Shown: positions 25,352 through 33,887 of the stretch, piece by piece
Position numbering within the stretch: the stretch's first letter is position 1
Layout of the letters: every line of letters begins with the position of its first letter
Virus record (IMG/VR): IMGVR_UViG_3300048823_000117
Coordinates: 1 to 50,356 of that record
From: a virus
DNA length: 50,356 nucleotides
Strand: one strand, 5' to 3'
Made by a program: the position numbers and the translations under genes
The notes under the pieces: model-generated
The model's database searches: none
The model's input: the letters and a program-made list of their open reading frames with translations, nothing else
Told to the model about the DNA's origin: nothing

Positions 25352-27240
25352 TTACATGCAGCGTAGTTAGTCGGACAGGCGCCATTGATACGCCAACCAG
25401 CAGAGTTAATAGCAGTGCGTACTCCAGCTAAAGTCTGGGTCGAATTGCCATTTGTCTGCGTGTCGATCCAGATAAAATGGGTTACTCCCAGGTTGCTGAA
25501 TCCATAGCTTTCGGTACCCGCTGAGGTCTGATTGGTCCAAGAGTAAGCGTTCGCCTGGACTTGGAACCCTAACGGCACCTTGCCCTTGAAGACGTTCGTG
25601 CCATAACTGCTACCCTCGCCCTGCACAATAGCCTCACCCGAGGTCTCGCATTGTGTGGTACTGGTTGCGGTACAGTGGGGGGTGGTCGCTCCGTAAGGAG
25701 TTAGATAGATGACATCGGGTCCACCAAATCCCCAGCCAGTATTGCCGGCGATAACAGGGAAGCGGGCGGCCATCGTAGAGAGCGCTTCACCCTGAATGCC
25801 CCAGTTGTCGTTGAAGAACTTGTTGGTCGTCGGCCACGAGACTGACAGAGCAGTGGCCATAGCTTCGTACTGGGTTTGATAAGCACTGGCTGAATAGTCA
25901 GCCGGCTCAGACCCAGGACCAGAACTGTTCCAAGTCAAGCCAGTTTCGGGTATAGGGACTATTCCCTCGACGTTCGGGTTGCCGTCGTACTTCTTGCCGA
26001 GGTAGTTAAACAGATTTATATAGGCCGTCATCGTGGCAGGACGCCACAAGGCTACGGTGGCGGTGTTCTGAGTACGGACGAGATCAGTACCGAAGCCGCC
26101 TACGCCTGTAATGATGTAGTCAGGGGCGATTGAGGAGCTATTGTTGGAGGCGCCATAAGGCGCCCCCTGTGGAACGGTCGGAAGAGTACCAGGTGCCTGC
26201 CAGTACTCGCTCATTACGAGGATGATTAACTTGTACGTTACACCATCAGCCGCACTGGCTGAAGCCAGAGTAGCTAAGTCAGTATCAATCAGTATAGTGT
26301 TATAAACCGTACTGCTTACACCAGCCGGCAGGGTACCGCCTCCAGCCGTCCCGTCGGTCGGCCCGCCAGTTGGCTCGAGATAGAACCAACTATAGTCGTT
26401 CTCGATCCCTTTGAACCCGGGCTTTCCGGTCGCAGAGTTAATTGACCCCCGCATATCTGGGCCAAAGGAGGACCAGTTTGTTGATTGGTTCGTCGGGTTG
26501 ATCGGCGCTTGGCTAAGCGCTACCGGGTAATTAAAGTAGTGGCCAGGAGTCCACTTGATAGCAACCACTCCACTGGGCGGAACGCTTGTACCGAGATACA
26601 TCCCCGACCAGTTGGCCAGGACGACGTCAGTCGGCGCCTGGCCGTTCGAGTTGATAATCAACCCTGGTTGGCCAGAAGCAATCGACGAGTCGGTATAGTT
26701 AAAAGCGGCGACCTTAGTCCCGCGAAGGGTGACGTATAGGCTGGTGCCTTGAGCACAAACGCCGACGAGGTCGCCGGAATTAACTGTCTCGGTAGTCGCT
26801 GTAACGAGGGTTGTGACCGAGCCAGCTATGTTCTTGAACAGTAACATGCTTGCGGTGGCGCCTAGAGGGCCAGTCACCGCTACCCCGTAGAAGGTGCTGG
26901 CGGACGAGCTACTGCGAACCAGGACCTGGAAACTGGCTGAGCTAACTGCGTTCAAAGTGTTGACTTGAACCTGCGAGCACTGGTCGTTGGGGTAAGCGAT
27001 GTTGAACTGATTCCCGCAGTCAGTCACACCGACGTGCGAGCACTGGAGGGTATTGCTCACTACGCTTAGCGTAACATCGGACAATCCACCATTAACTACT
27101 ACCCAGTTCGACTGGCCGGACAGATTGCCGTTCGCGTAAGAGAACTTGTCCAGGGATAGAATGTTCCAATAGAACGCCGCCTGCGGCAAGGCCGTCGAGG
27201 CGACGAAGGTCAAGACCAGGGCAATTAACAAACGACGCAT
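25348..27240 (-). CDS. Secreted glycoside-hydrolase-like protein with lectin-like N-domain
   Basis: The 630-residue protein starts at ATG 27240 with GGAAA upstream and a 1-bp overlap with the previous stop. Residues 1-20 are a Sec signal (MRRLLIALVLTFVASTALPQ). A beta-rich, concanavalin-like domain follows (about 30-215), then a TIM-barrel-like domain with KLIILVMSEYW, YDGNPNVEGIVPIPETGLTW (Glu near 435, a strand-4-like acid/base position) and DVIYLTPYGATTP. This layout suggests a polysaccharide-degrading enzyme. It could act as a virion depolymerase or as an exported enzyme; the signal peptide favours export at some stage. Several paired Cys also suit a periplasmic or secreted protein. Confidence 0.65.
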   Translation of the reverse strand: MRRLLIALVLTFVASTALPQAAFYWNILSLDKFSYANGNLSGQSNWVVVNGGLSDVTLSVVSNTLQCSHVGVTDCGNQFNIAYPNDQCSQVQVNTLNAVSSASFQVLVRSSSSASTFYGVAVTGPLGATASMLLFKNIAGSVTTLVTATTETVNSGDLVGVCAQGTSLYVTLRGTKVAAFNYTDSSIASGQPGLIINSNGQAPTDVVLANWSGMYLGTSVPPSGVVAIKWTPGHYFNYPVALSQAPINPTNQSTNWSSFGPDMRGSINSATGKPGFKGIENDYSWFYLEPTGGPTDGTAGGGTLPAGVSSTVYNTILIDTDLATLASASAADGVTYKLIILVMSEYWQAPGTLPTVPQGAPYGASNNSSSIAPDYIITGVGGFGTDLVRTQNTATVALWRPATMTAYINLFNYLGKKYDGNPNVEGIVPIPETGLTWNSSGPGSEPADYSASAYQTQYEAMATALSVSWPTTNKFFNDNWGIQGEALSTMAARFPVIAGNTGWGFGGPDVIYLTPYGATTPHCTATSTTQCETSGEAIVQGEGSSYGTNVFKGKVPLGFQVQANAYSWTNQTSAGTESYGFSNLGVTHFIWIDTQTNGNSTQTLAGVRTAINSAGWRINGACPTNYAACK

Positions 27241-28301
27241 CAGGTTTCCCCTGTGCCAGTGGTATGCCAGCCGGTCGTCGTATCCTTGTCAATTGACACG
27301 TCGGCTCCAGCCGCAAGCGTCCGACTCCCTGTCGTATTCACCGGGCTGAATGTCAGGGTATCGCTTACGATCTGCAGGGTCACAACCGCCGACGCGGCTG
27401 AGACGTAGATGCGGATCTTGGTCGGCACGACGAAGGCGACCGACGAGTTCGCTGGGATCGTCTCGGTGCAGGCAGAGGCGCAGTTGATATAGATCTTATT
27501 ATTAGCGTCTCCAATCGCCATAGTATCGTTGCCAGTCACATTACGCTGGGTAACCGCGCCGCTAGGCGTTGAACAGTTCGCAGCACCAGCCGTCGTGACG
27601 CCAGTAGCAAATTGGCCGCCAGTACACTGACTAGGAGATGAGGCTAAGGCGGCGGCGGTCGAGGCGGCGATTGTCCCTGTCCCAGTGAAGGACATTGAGC
27701 AGCCAGTCCCACAAACCATCGCGGCGATAGTGTTGGTTGAACTGGTAATCGAGCTAAACGCGCTCGAGCTCCCCGAGCCGCAGGCAGCGCCCGAGTCAAC
27801 CGCTACTCCAAGGGCAGACCACTGCATACAGTGGCCGGAGGTTATACCGCCATTGAAGATAACCAAGGCGCAGTTAATCAGCGAAGTGCAACCCGTTCCA
27901 CCGTTTACTTGTGGGAGGACCCCATTAAAGGCGTTTGCTGTTATGTTGCCACTGAGCTGGCAAGAACTGTTACAAATCATTACGGCTGTGGCGTTAGTGC
28001 CGCCAGTTACCAAGGCCCAGCTCGAGCCACCTGCTCCTGTACCACAAGGCGCTCCAGCGTCGCCGATAGTCGTTGAGGTGAAGAACTTGGCGCAATCGTT
28101 CGGCGTCGGCGAGGCGACGATCAGGGCCTGCTGCATGTACGCAAGGAACATCGAAAAGGTGCACTTGCTAGTCGTGCCGGACTGATCGCAGATAGAGTAA
28201 TCGCTGCCGGAAATCGACCCGCCTAAGGGTAAGTTCTGCACCGAGACTTGAGCAAAGGCTAATACCGGCAACAGGGCTAGCAACAGGAATAGCTTTTTCA
28301 T
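27240..28301 (-). CDS. Secreted tail-fibre-like protein with Sec signal peptide
   Basis: The protein has 353 residues from ATG 28301; ATG 28316 or TTG 28325 would add 5-8 residues and no candidate has a strong ribosome site. The signal peptide is MKKLFLLLALLPVLAFA. The mature start, QVSVQNLPLGGSISGSDYSICDQ, is followed by TSKCTFSMFLAYMQQAL, the same fibre-like ISxLPxxxxxxxxD ... T..SxxxAYL pattern as at 5701, with added Cys. The rest is Gly/Thr/Ser/Ala repeats and a C-terminal beta domain (KIYINCASACTETIPANS). Possibly a receptor-binding or adhesin-like fibre. Confidence 0.75.
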   Translation of the reverse strand: MKKLFLLLALLPVLAFAQVSVQNLPLGGSISGSDYSICDQSGTTSKCTFSMFLAYMQQALIVASPTPNDCAKFFTSTTIGDAGAPCGTGAGGSSWALVTGGTNATAVMICNSSCQLSGNITANAFNGVLPQVNGGTGCTSLINCALVIFNGGITSGHCMQWSALGVAVDSGAACGSGSSSAFSSITSSTNTIAAMVCGTGCSMSFTGTGTIAASTAAALASSPSQCTGGQFATGVTTAGAANCSTPSGAVTQRNVTGNDTMAIGDANNKIYINCASACTETIPANSSVAFVVPTKIRIYVSAASAVVTLQIVSDTLTFSPVNTTGSRTLAAGADVSIDKDTTTGWHTTGTGET

Positions 28302-28434
28302 TGTAAAGTTACTCATATAACTCAATCCCTAATCCGCTTCTACCGGGCACCGGATTAAGATGGGCCATGGCGAAGAAAAAGAAGATGGATGCGCATACCC
28401 GAAATTTAACTACGGGTGCTAGAGGTTCCAACAG
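28302..28434. other. Intergenic gap with a possible 23-codon plus-strand frame
   Basis: This stretch upstream of the fibre-like gene holds a plus-strand frame from ATG 28367 to TAG 28438 (MAKKKKMDAHTR then NLTTGARGSNS). It has no Shine-Dalgarno site and runs against the operon. It may be chance or the remnant of a gene at an insertion boundary. No terminator or promoter is clear. Confidence 0.3.
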
Positions 28435-29289
28435 CTAGTTGGATCCGACGGCGCCAGTGGATAGCAAATAACTGCCCGTAGTGCAGTTGGGCGTCGTGAA
28501 ACTGCCGGTCCCCTCATTCCAATACGAGCCGCTAGTGCCATTCGGAACTGCGAAGACGCCCGTACTGGACCAGAAGGAGTGCGTACACGAGGCGCCGGAT
28601 CCTTCCGTAAACACCAGTCCCGTGGTATCCCAATTATCGTACTGCCCCACCCCGGATGAGCCGAAGGTCGCAGCGTTGGATCCTGTGGAGGTTACCCGCC
28701 TATCCTCGAACAGCACCAGATTCCCGGATGGAGAGAGCCAAGGATTTCCCCTGGTGGTGAACCCGGTTCCAGCGGTGGGTGCCACTCCATTGTTCTCATT
28801 GGCAGTCATACCCCACAGCATGGCTGGCACTGAGGTGATCGAAATCGTCGTGGAGGTCACCGTATCCGTGCCGTTGGTGGTGCCGGCTTGGGTTTGTCCA
28901 ATACACCCGGCATAAGCGCCTAGCCCTGAGTATTCCGATACCAAGATACCCGACAGGCCGCCTACCGCTGTCGCGGTGACGACCGTGGCTCCAGCGGCTG
29001 CGGCCAATACGTAATAGTAAGAAGTGCTGAAAGCAGCCCCCGTGACGGTGCAGGCGGCCGTGTAGGTGTTGCCGTTTCCGGTCACAGTAGCGATAGGTTT
29101 GCCGCTATTTGCGATATAGACGCCAACGATGAGCGTGTCACCGGCAGTCACAGTGATCGAGCTTGCGGCGATGGAACCCACGCCAGATGCGGTGTTGTTC
29201 TGCCCATCTTGAACGTGTGCGTAGGTTGCGAATGCCGGGGATGCAATCGCAAGAAGAAACAGCGCAAGAGTTGCGCGCAGTAGTTTCAC
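28435..29289 (-). CDS. Secreted beta-rich protein with Sec signal peptide
   Basis: The protein has 284 residues from GTG 29289, which makes a GTGA overlap with the previous stop and has AGGGG 8 bases upstream. The signal peptide is KLLRATLALFLLAIASPAFA. The mature part resembles repetitive Ig/fibre domains (ITVTAGDTLIVGVYIANSG, AAAAGATVVTATAVGGLSG) and ends with Cys-containing loops. It pairs with the hydrolase-like gene at 29286, with which it is translationally coupled. The function is unknown; an adhesin or binding partner is likely. Confidence 0.68.
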   Translation of the reverse strand: MKLLRATLALFLLAIASPAFATYAHVQDGQNNTASGVGSIAASSITVTAGDTLIVGVYIANSGKPIATVTGNGNTYTAACTVTGAAFSTSYYYVLAAAAGATVVTATAVGGLSGILVSEYSGLGAYAGCIGQTQAGTTNGTDTVTSTTISITSVPAMLWGMTANENNGVAPTAGTGFTTRGNPWLSPSGNLVLFEDRRVTSTGSNAATFGSSGVGQYDNWDTTGLVFTEGSGASCTHSFWSSTGVFAVPNGTSGSYWNEGTGSFTTPNCTTGSYLLSTGAVGSN

Positions 29290-31271
29290 TGTATGTACCC
29301 CTGGATTGCCTGCCACTTAGCTGGTGCACTGCCAATAGGTGAGATCGTCTGCATGATGCTTTCGAGCGCTCCCCATGCGCCGTTGAAAGTGATCGGCCCA
29401 ACATCTGAGAAGATGTTGTTGATGTTTGTGGAAGTGGCGCCGACGTTGGTCTTCCAATAGTTCAGGTACGTCGTGTATGCAGTGCCCATTCGCGCATCAC
29501 GCTCAGCGCTAATGACAAGTGCAGGCCATCCGCTTGCTGTCCCTGATGATGTCGCATAGAAGTTCTGGCCGCCCTCATAGGCAACGAGGCTCAACGTCGG
29601 ATAGGTCGGCATGATCGCCGTGTAACTGTTTATCTGGCCCTCGATCTGCCCCAGCCATCCACCCGATGGGACGCTCGAATAGCTCTGTGATCCATTACCA
29701 ACGGTGCCTGTTTGGCTGTAGAGGGTTGCAAAGAAGTCATCTAAGGGAGTGGTGACGCCGGTCATCGTCGTGGCATCACCGGAACTTGGATTTCCGCCCC
29801 AGTAAGGAGCTATCGAGAGTGCTTTTACCGGGTAGCTGGTGACCGGCCCGCTTGGCCAATCAGCCGCCGCAATCGCAAGTGTTGCGGTCGCTGTGAAGGA
29901 AGCCTGTCCGCCTAAGACAGGAATACAGTTGGCAAAGAGCGTTGAGCCCACCGCGGTTTGAATGTCGGTGGCCATCTGCGCCACCCGCATGCCGTACCAA
30001 CTGCGGTTATATTCAAATCCACCGGCCGCGGTGTCGGACGGCCACAGCACATATCCTGCGGTAGAGGCAATCGTGTTTTGAGGAAATGCGCCGTTCCACA
30101 CCTCGTTGGAGAACTCAGAGTAGAACTTCAAACCTGAAGTAAGCGCAGAATATCCCGACTGTGCCCCGGTCCCGCTCATGACCAGTTGCGCCCAGCTTTC
30201 TATGTAGGCGTCGGAGGCGTTCACGGGCACGTTCATCCAACAATTGGCACCGATCGCATTGCACATCGCGACCTGGACTTCGTAGGGCACGCCATCCGAT
30301 CGGGTGTACGAAGCATTAGACGGCAGCGCCCGATTCGCCCAGGACTTGGAAATATCGACTGGGAAATAGGGCAGGTAGTTGAACGAGGTCCCCCCGGTCC
30401 AACTGACAGTTGTGCTCCCATAGGTAAAGGATGCCGCCTTTACCTCGCTTTGCGGGGCGCTGTTGCTTAAAGTGCCGAAGTAGATGTTGTAGGTTCCGGT
30501 CGGATACGGCCATGCTTGGTTGAGCGTAAGACCTGTGGCACCTGAGTTGATCTGCGTTCCGCTAGAACACGCGCCAGATGATGCACAGGCTGCCTCGTAG
30601 GCTTGAGCATTCGTGTTGCGCCAGTCCATCATGCGCAATAGCTTGAAGTTAGCCATCGCGGTGAGGAATGATGGGGCAAATATCGCTCCGGCGTTGTAGG
30701 CGGCAACATTGCTGGTCTGAACGATGCTCAGGTTTGTGAGATGGTTTCCTGAAGTTGACGATGTGATATTGACGAAGAGGCCGTTCGTCGTGGCGCTTGA
30801 GACCGTAAAGGTACTTCCGGATGTCGTGATCGTCGCGCTCGCATCCCCTGAAATGACGACTGTTCCGGCACCTGAGAACTGAACGGTGTAACTGCCCGTG
30901 GGGTAATAGAGGCTCTGTCCGGGAGCCAGCGAATATCCGCCAGGTGCCCGATAGACGAGGCAATAGACCTGCGTGCTGGTGAGGCCGCTTTGAGGAATGA
31001 TCAGCGGATAGCCGTCAGAGTCCGTATTGAGCGAGTATTCCTCGCTCGTGTCGCCCCCTCCGTTCGAGGTACTGGTGACCCAGGTAGAATCTAGCGTGTT
31101 GCTGCCGCACATCTTCATGATATTCATGAAGGGAAATTCGGTCGTGAAGTAGTTGACGGAAGTCAGCTCAATGCCTAACGGGTTTACAACTATCGGAACA
31201 GCCCCCCACGGGCGCGCGAAAGTGGGCAGCGATGCCGTCAAACACAGCAGAACCGGAAGTAAGCGCTTCAT
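29286..31271 (-). CDS. Secreted clan GH-A glycoside-hydrolase-like protein
   Basis: The 661-residue protein has a signal peptide (MKRLLPVLLCLTASLPTFA), a beta-sandwich region (about 100-180), and a TIM-barrel-like region with FKLLRMMDWRNTNAQ (210-223), FYSEFSNEVWNG (Glu390, an NE acid/base) and LVAYEGGQ (Glu566, a candidate nucleophile). NE on strand 4 and E on strand 7 is the clan GH-A arrangement. The substrate cannot be read from sequence; a capsule or exopolysaccharide is a reasonable guess. A lack of tail-attachment motifs and the signal peptide are unusual for a phage depolymerase. Confidence 0.72.
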   Translation of the reverse strand: MKRLLPVLLCLTASLPTFARPWGAVPIVVNPLGIELTSVNYFTTEFPFMNIMKMCGSNTLDSTWVTSTSNGGGDTSEEYSLNTDSDGYPLIIPQSGLTSTQVYCLVYRAPGGYSLAPGQSLYYPTGSYTVQFSGAGTVVISGDASATITTSGSTFTVSSATTNGLFVNITSSTSGNHLTNLSIVQTSNVAAYNAGAIFAPSFLTAMANFKLLRMMDWRNTNAQAYEAACASSGACSSGTQINSGATGLTLNQAWPYPTGTYNIYFGTLSNSAPQSEVKAASFTYGSTTVSWTGGTSFNYLPYFPVDISKSWANRALPSNASYTRSDGVPYEVQVAMCNAIGANCWMNVPVNASDAYIESWAQLVMSGTGAQSGYSALTSGLKFYSEFSNEVWNGAFPQNTIASTAGYVLWPSDTAAGGFEYNRSWYGMRVAQMATDIQTAVGSTLFANCIPVLGGQASFTATATLAIAAADWPSGPVTSYPVKALSIAPYWGGNPSSGDATTMTGVTTPLDDFFATLYSQTGTVGNGSQSYSSVPSGGWLGQIEGQINSYTAIMPTYPTLSLVAYEGGQNFYATSSGTASGWPALVISAERDARMGTAYTTYLNYWKTNVGATSTNINNIFSDVGPITFNGAWGALESIMQTISPIGSAPAKWQAIQGYIQ

Positions 31272-31964
31272 TTAATTGAAGTCGCAGTTGAAGCTGATGA
31301 CATCAGTTGTCGCAGCTGCTGCCGGAATCGGCAGCGTCGCCGTCGTGGTGGTGCTGGCCGATTGAATCCAGGCCGGGATCCACGTACCCGCGTTCATGGC
31401 TGTCTGATCCCCTACGCTGCAGTGATAGCCGTACGGTGCAGTGAAGCCAGTAGCGCCGTTTATCTCAATGGTGACCGCCGTGCACGGACCTGAAGCCAAC
31501 GTAAACGTGCCCCCGAACGGCCCTGCGTGCGTGATCGTGGGAGTGCAGCCAGTGCCGCTGATCGTATAGGCGGTGGTGGCGCCGATATCTGCGATAGTGC
31601 TTGCAGAGGCCGCGACGAATGAGGTTCCTCCCGCTCCCGTCTGATACGGGATATTGTTCGCTGCGCCGCCGGCGATGTTGGTGGCTGTACCGACAGTGAC
31701 GGTTGATGCAGCAGTACCCGTGCAATTGGTTGTACTGGTGAAGATGCACAGCTGACCGACAGAGCCAGGACCAATACCAGCGCTTCCACTGCCACAAGCT
31801 GCCCCAGCGTCTGCCAAGACGCCGACCTGTTGCCACTTCGTACAGTCACCAGGAGTAATTGGGGTGATGTAGGTCAGTCCGCTAACCGATCCACCACCGA
31901 CGCCTTGGGCGAACCCGATGATCGGGACCAGGGCTAGGAGGAGCAGGGCGAGTAGGCGGCACAT
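31272..31964 (-). CDS. Secreted fibre-like protein with Sec signal peptide
   Basis: The 230-residue protein has the signal peptide MCRLLALLLLALVPIIGFA. Its mature part resembles a fibre fragment: GGGSVSGLTYITPITPGDC, then Gly/Thr-rich repeats and a C-terminal beta domain (GPCTAVTIEINGATGFT, TWIPAWIQSASTTTTATLPI). Cys residues are paired along the chain. It abuts the next gene (31271/31272). It belongs to the cluster of exported proteins between the two terminase genes. Confidence 0.7.
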   Translation of the reverse strand: MCRLLALLLLALVPIIGFAQGVGGGSVSGLTYITPITPGDCTKWQQVGVLADAGAACGSGSAGIGPGSVGQLCIFTSTTNCTGTAASTVTVGTATNIAGGAANNIPYQTGAGGTSFVAASASTIADIGATTAYTISGTGCTPTITHAGPFGGTFTLASGPCTAVTIEINGATGFTAPYGYHCSVGDQTAMNAGTWIPAWIQSASTTTTATLPIPAAAATTDVISFNCDFN

Positions 31965-31966
31965 GG

Positions 31967-32572
31967 CTAATTCCTGCCCTGTGAGGCGACGAGGAACGCC
32001 TTACCCGCACCAGTGAAGGCGGTACAGATGAGGCGAGACATCCAGACTGGGTAGGCGTAATTGCCAGTTGCGCGAGCTACGAGGCCAGTTAGCGACGGGT
32101 GGGTGAACACGCGGGCGGAGGTCACTCGGGCCTGGAATACGCTTGTCTGGTTAACCGGAGTCACGACGGTGTAGGTATTCACGCCCGTTACCGTAACCGG
32201 GTAGCCAGACTGGTTGCCCGAGTCAACGCCGACTTGCGAGCCCTGGAGGAATACCAAGTCGCCGGTTAGCAGCCCATGACCGAACGGGCCACCCCAGGCC
32301 TGGTTCGACGGTGCGCCGTTAATGGTCTCGGGGCCGTAGTCGGTTATCGTAGCAGTAGTCGAGGCAGACTGAACGCCTTGAACCAGACGCTCAGAGGTCT
32401 GTGACTGGTCGTCGGCGACGTACTGAACCGCAAGAGTGGCGTTGAGGACGCTGTCGAAGAACACGCTCAGCGTGACGTCGAACGGACTCTGCCCAGTGTC
32501 GTGCTTGATCCAGGGGCTTACCGAGGCAGTCCCAGCGACCGCCATGGCGACCTGTTGGATTCGCGTAGCCAT
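31967..32572 (-). CDS. Beta-rich structural protein
   Basis: The 201-residue protein has repeated strands (DVTLSVFFDSVLNATLAVQYVA, YPVTVTGVNTYTVVTPV, GLVARATGNYAYPVWMSRLI) and no signal peptide, unlike its downstream neighbours. It is probably a virion protein such as a decoration or tail component. The start overlaps the upstream stop by one base. Confidence 0.62.
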   Translation of the reverse strand: MATRIQQVAMAVAGTASVSPWIKHDTGQSPFDVTLSVFFDSVLNATLAVQYVADDQSQTSERLVQGVQSASTTATITDYGPETINGAPSNQAWGGPFGHGLLTGDLVFLQGSQVGVDSGNQSGYPVTVTGVNTYTVVTPVNQTSVFQARVTSARVFTHPSLTGLVARATGNYAYPVWMSRLICTAFTGAGKAFLVASQGRN

Positions 32573-32808
32573 TAGGCAACTCCCTTCAATCGCTTCGACG
32601 GCCGGATAGGATCTCGGCCCTCGTCTTGGGCCTTGGGCTCCGAGTCGAACATCGGATTCCGGTCGGCGAACCGAGTTCCTCGAGTACCATCCGGTACCGG
32701 CTTCCCAGGACCCGGGACCGACGAATTAACCCTCCCGGGGGCCAGGACCGCAAGGTTCGGCACTGGCTGTCGAGTCGCCTGTCCACGTTTCGACCACTTG
32801 GTTGTCAC
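32572..32808 (-). CDS. Small basic Pro-rich protein next to the small terminase gene
   Basis: The protein has 78 residues from GTG 32808, chosen because GGAGG lies 7 bases upstream and overlaps the terS-like stop. It is basic, Pro- and Arg-rich (TTKWSKRGQATRQPVPN, KPVPDGTRGTRFADRNPM) and probably disordered. The function is unknown. Confidence 0.6.
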   Translation of the reverse strand: MTTKWSKRGQATRQPVPNLAVLAPGRVNSSVPGPGKPVPDGTRGTRFADRNPMFDSEPKAQDEGRDPIRPSKRLKGVA

Positions 32809-32812
32809 AGAA

Positions 32813-33331
32813 TTAACCTCCGGCAGCCCCGGAGGCTGCTGACTTAACGACGATCTCGGCATCCGAGACGTCGGGAGACTGGTTGAGGTTGCGCAGATTG
32901 TCGCGCAGCTGATGCAGGTGCAAGTGCATATCCACCCGCTGCGGGGTGCCGGGCAGGTCCCGGGCGCCGTAACCGAGGAGCTTCGAGGTCATCTCGGCCG
33001 ACTTGATGATTAGCTGAGGAGGAATGAGTTCCTCGGGCTGGTCGAGCTTACTCGCCAATAGCCGAAGGCTATTCTTGAGAATCCCCCGGGCTTCTTCCTC
33101 GATCGAGGCGAACCGGAGCTTAAACGCCGCCTGGCGCTCGGGCTCGATTGACTTCTCGATTCGATCCGCAAGGCGGACCTGGAATGCGTCGCTGGCGATC
33201 AGCCGGCTGAGGTAGCTCTGGGTATAGCCAAGGCGCTTGGCCAGCTGCCCCTGCGTCTCGGTCGGGGGGCTAAGTAAGAGCGCATCAACGATCTGCTCAT
33301 AGGTCAACGAGACTGTAGTTATTGGTGGCAA
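32813..33331 (-). CDS. Small terminase-like DNA-binding protein
   Basis: The 172-residue protein is the first gene of the leftward arm. An N-terminal HTH (TQGQLAKRLGYTQSYLSRLIAS, about 25-46) precedes a long helical middle and an acidic/Ala tail. This fits small terminase subunits, which pick the packaging site. The start is uncertain: TTG 33331 has no spaced ribosome site. The same frame is open upstream, and a GGGGGAG site sits 6 bases before an in-frame CTG at 33436, which would add 35 residues. The leftward promoter at 33473-33501 lies upstream of either. Confidence 0.68.
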   Translation of the reverse strand: MPPITTVSLTYEQIVDALLLSPPTETQGQLAKRLGYTQSYLSRLIASDAFQVRLADRIEKSIEPERQAAFKLRFASIEEEARGILKNSLRLLASKLDQPEELIPPQLIIKSAEMTSKLLGYGARDLPGTPQRVDMHLHLHQLRDNLRNLNQSPDVSDAEIVVKSAASGAAGG

Positions 33332-33472
33332 CCTAGCCGAGGCGGCTGGACTGGCACCTGATACCTGCGGGGCAGACGGTTCGTCTGGGGGTGATGCGAT
33401 CCCCAGTAGGCTTAACGTCCCTGCGGTGCCGTCCAGTCCCTTCTCCCCCGGTCGTTCTGCGACCGTATCGAG

Positions 33473-33501
33473 AACATACCATAAGCGGCGACCCGTGTCA
33501 A
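33473..33501 (-). promoter_or_regulatory. Sigma70-type promoter of the leftward arm
   Basis: On the minus strand TTGACA (33501-33496) and TATGTT (33478-33473) are separated by exactly 17 bp. Transcription would start near 33466 and read the small terminase gene and all late genes. It is the only good match upstream of the leftward operon. Confidence 0.7.
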
Positions 33502-33672
33502 CTAAGTAATGAAACTATTTTCACGACTGAGCCGGTCAGGTCCAGGTCATCGGGGCGGCGGGCCGGTCGGCGGATGGCCCCAGGACTGCATACGGCGGCC
33601 GGTGGGCGGCGATCGTCGGCGGCCGGTACCCTAGTGGCGGGTCCGTTCGCCCCGCCCATATCGCGTCTGATT

Positions 33673-33707
33673 ACGATATCTTGTTATGGGGGTTAACCTG
33701 ATATCGT
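33673..33707. promoter_or_regulatory. 35-bp dyad operator, copy B (most symmetric)
   Basis: The arms ACGATATC..GTTA and TAAC..GATATCGT are perfectly complementary at all 12 defined positions around a 7-bp spacer. It lies about 170 bp behind the leftward promoter and 550 bp before the first rightward promoter, inside the divergent control region. Confidence 0.8.
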
Positions 33708-33821
33708 TAATGGCAGGACCCGCAATGTTCGAGAAAGCCTGGTACACTTTTACTGTGGGCGAATTATTTGCCCCCCAGGCGGCCCAGTCAGCGGGCGACC
33801 CTGGCTGCGGCAGTGCAACAA

Positions 33822-33887
33822 GCTAATGCGAATGATTATCAATCGCAGTCGCTAATGCGAATGATAATCATTCGCAGTCGCATTAGC
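33822..33887. repeat. 29-bp tandem repeat with Fur-box-like palindrome
   Basis: Two 29-bp units (33822-33850 and 33851-33879) differ at two positions and are followed by GCATTAGC, the inverse of their first 8 bases. The second unit contains the perfect 9-1-9 palindrome GCGAATGATAATCATTCGC (33857-33875), whose central AATGATAATCATT is the core of the canonical Fur box. The whole can fold into a long cruciform. Confidence 0.8.

Noticed and set aside
33391-33696. 101-codon plus-strand frame in the divergent region
   Set aside because: It overlaps the leftward promoter and leader and dyad B, has no ribosome-binding site and an Arg/Ser/Pro composition typical of chance frames in GC-rich DNA.
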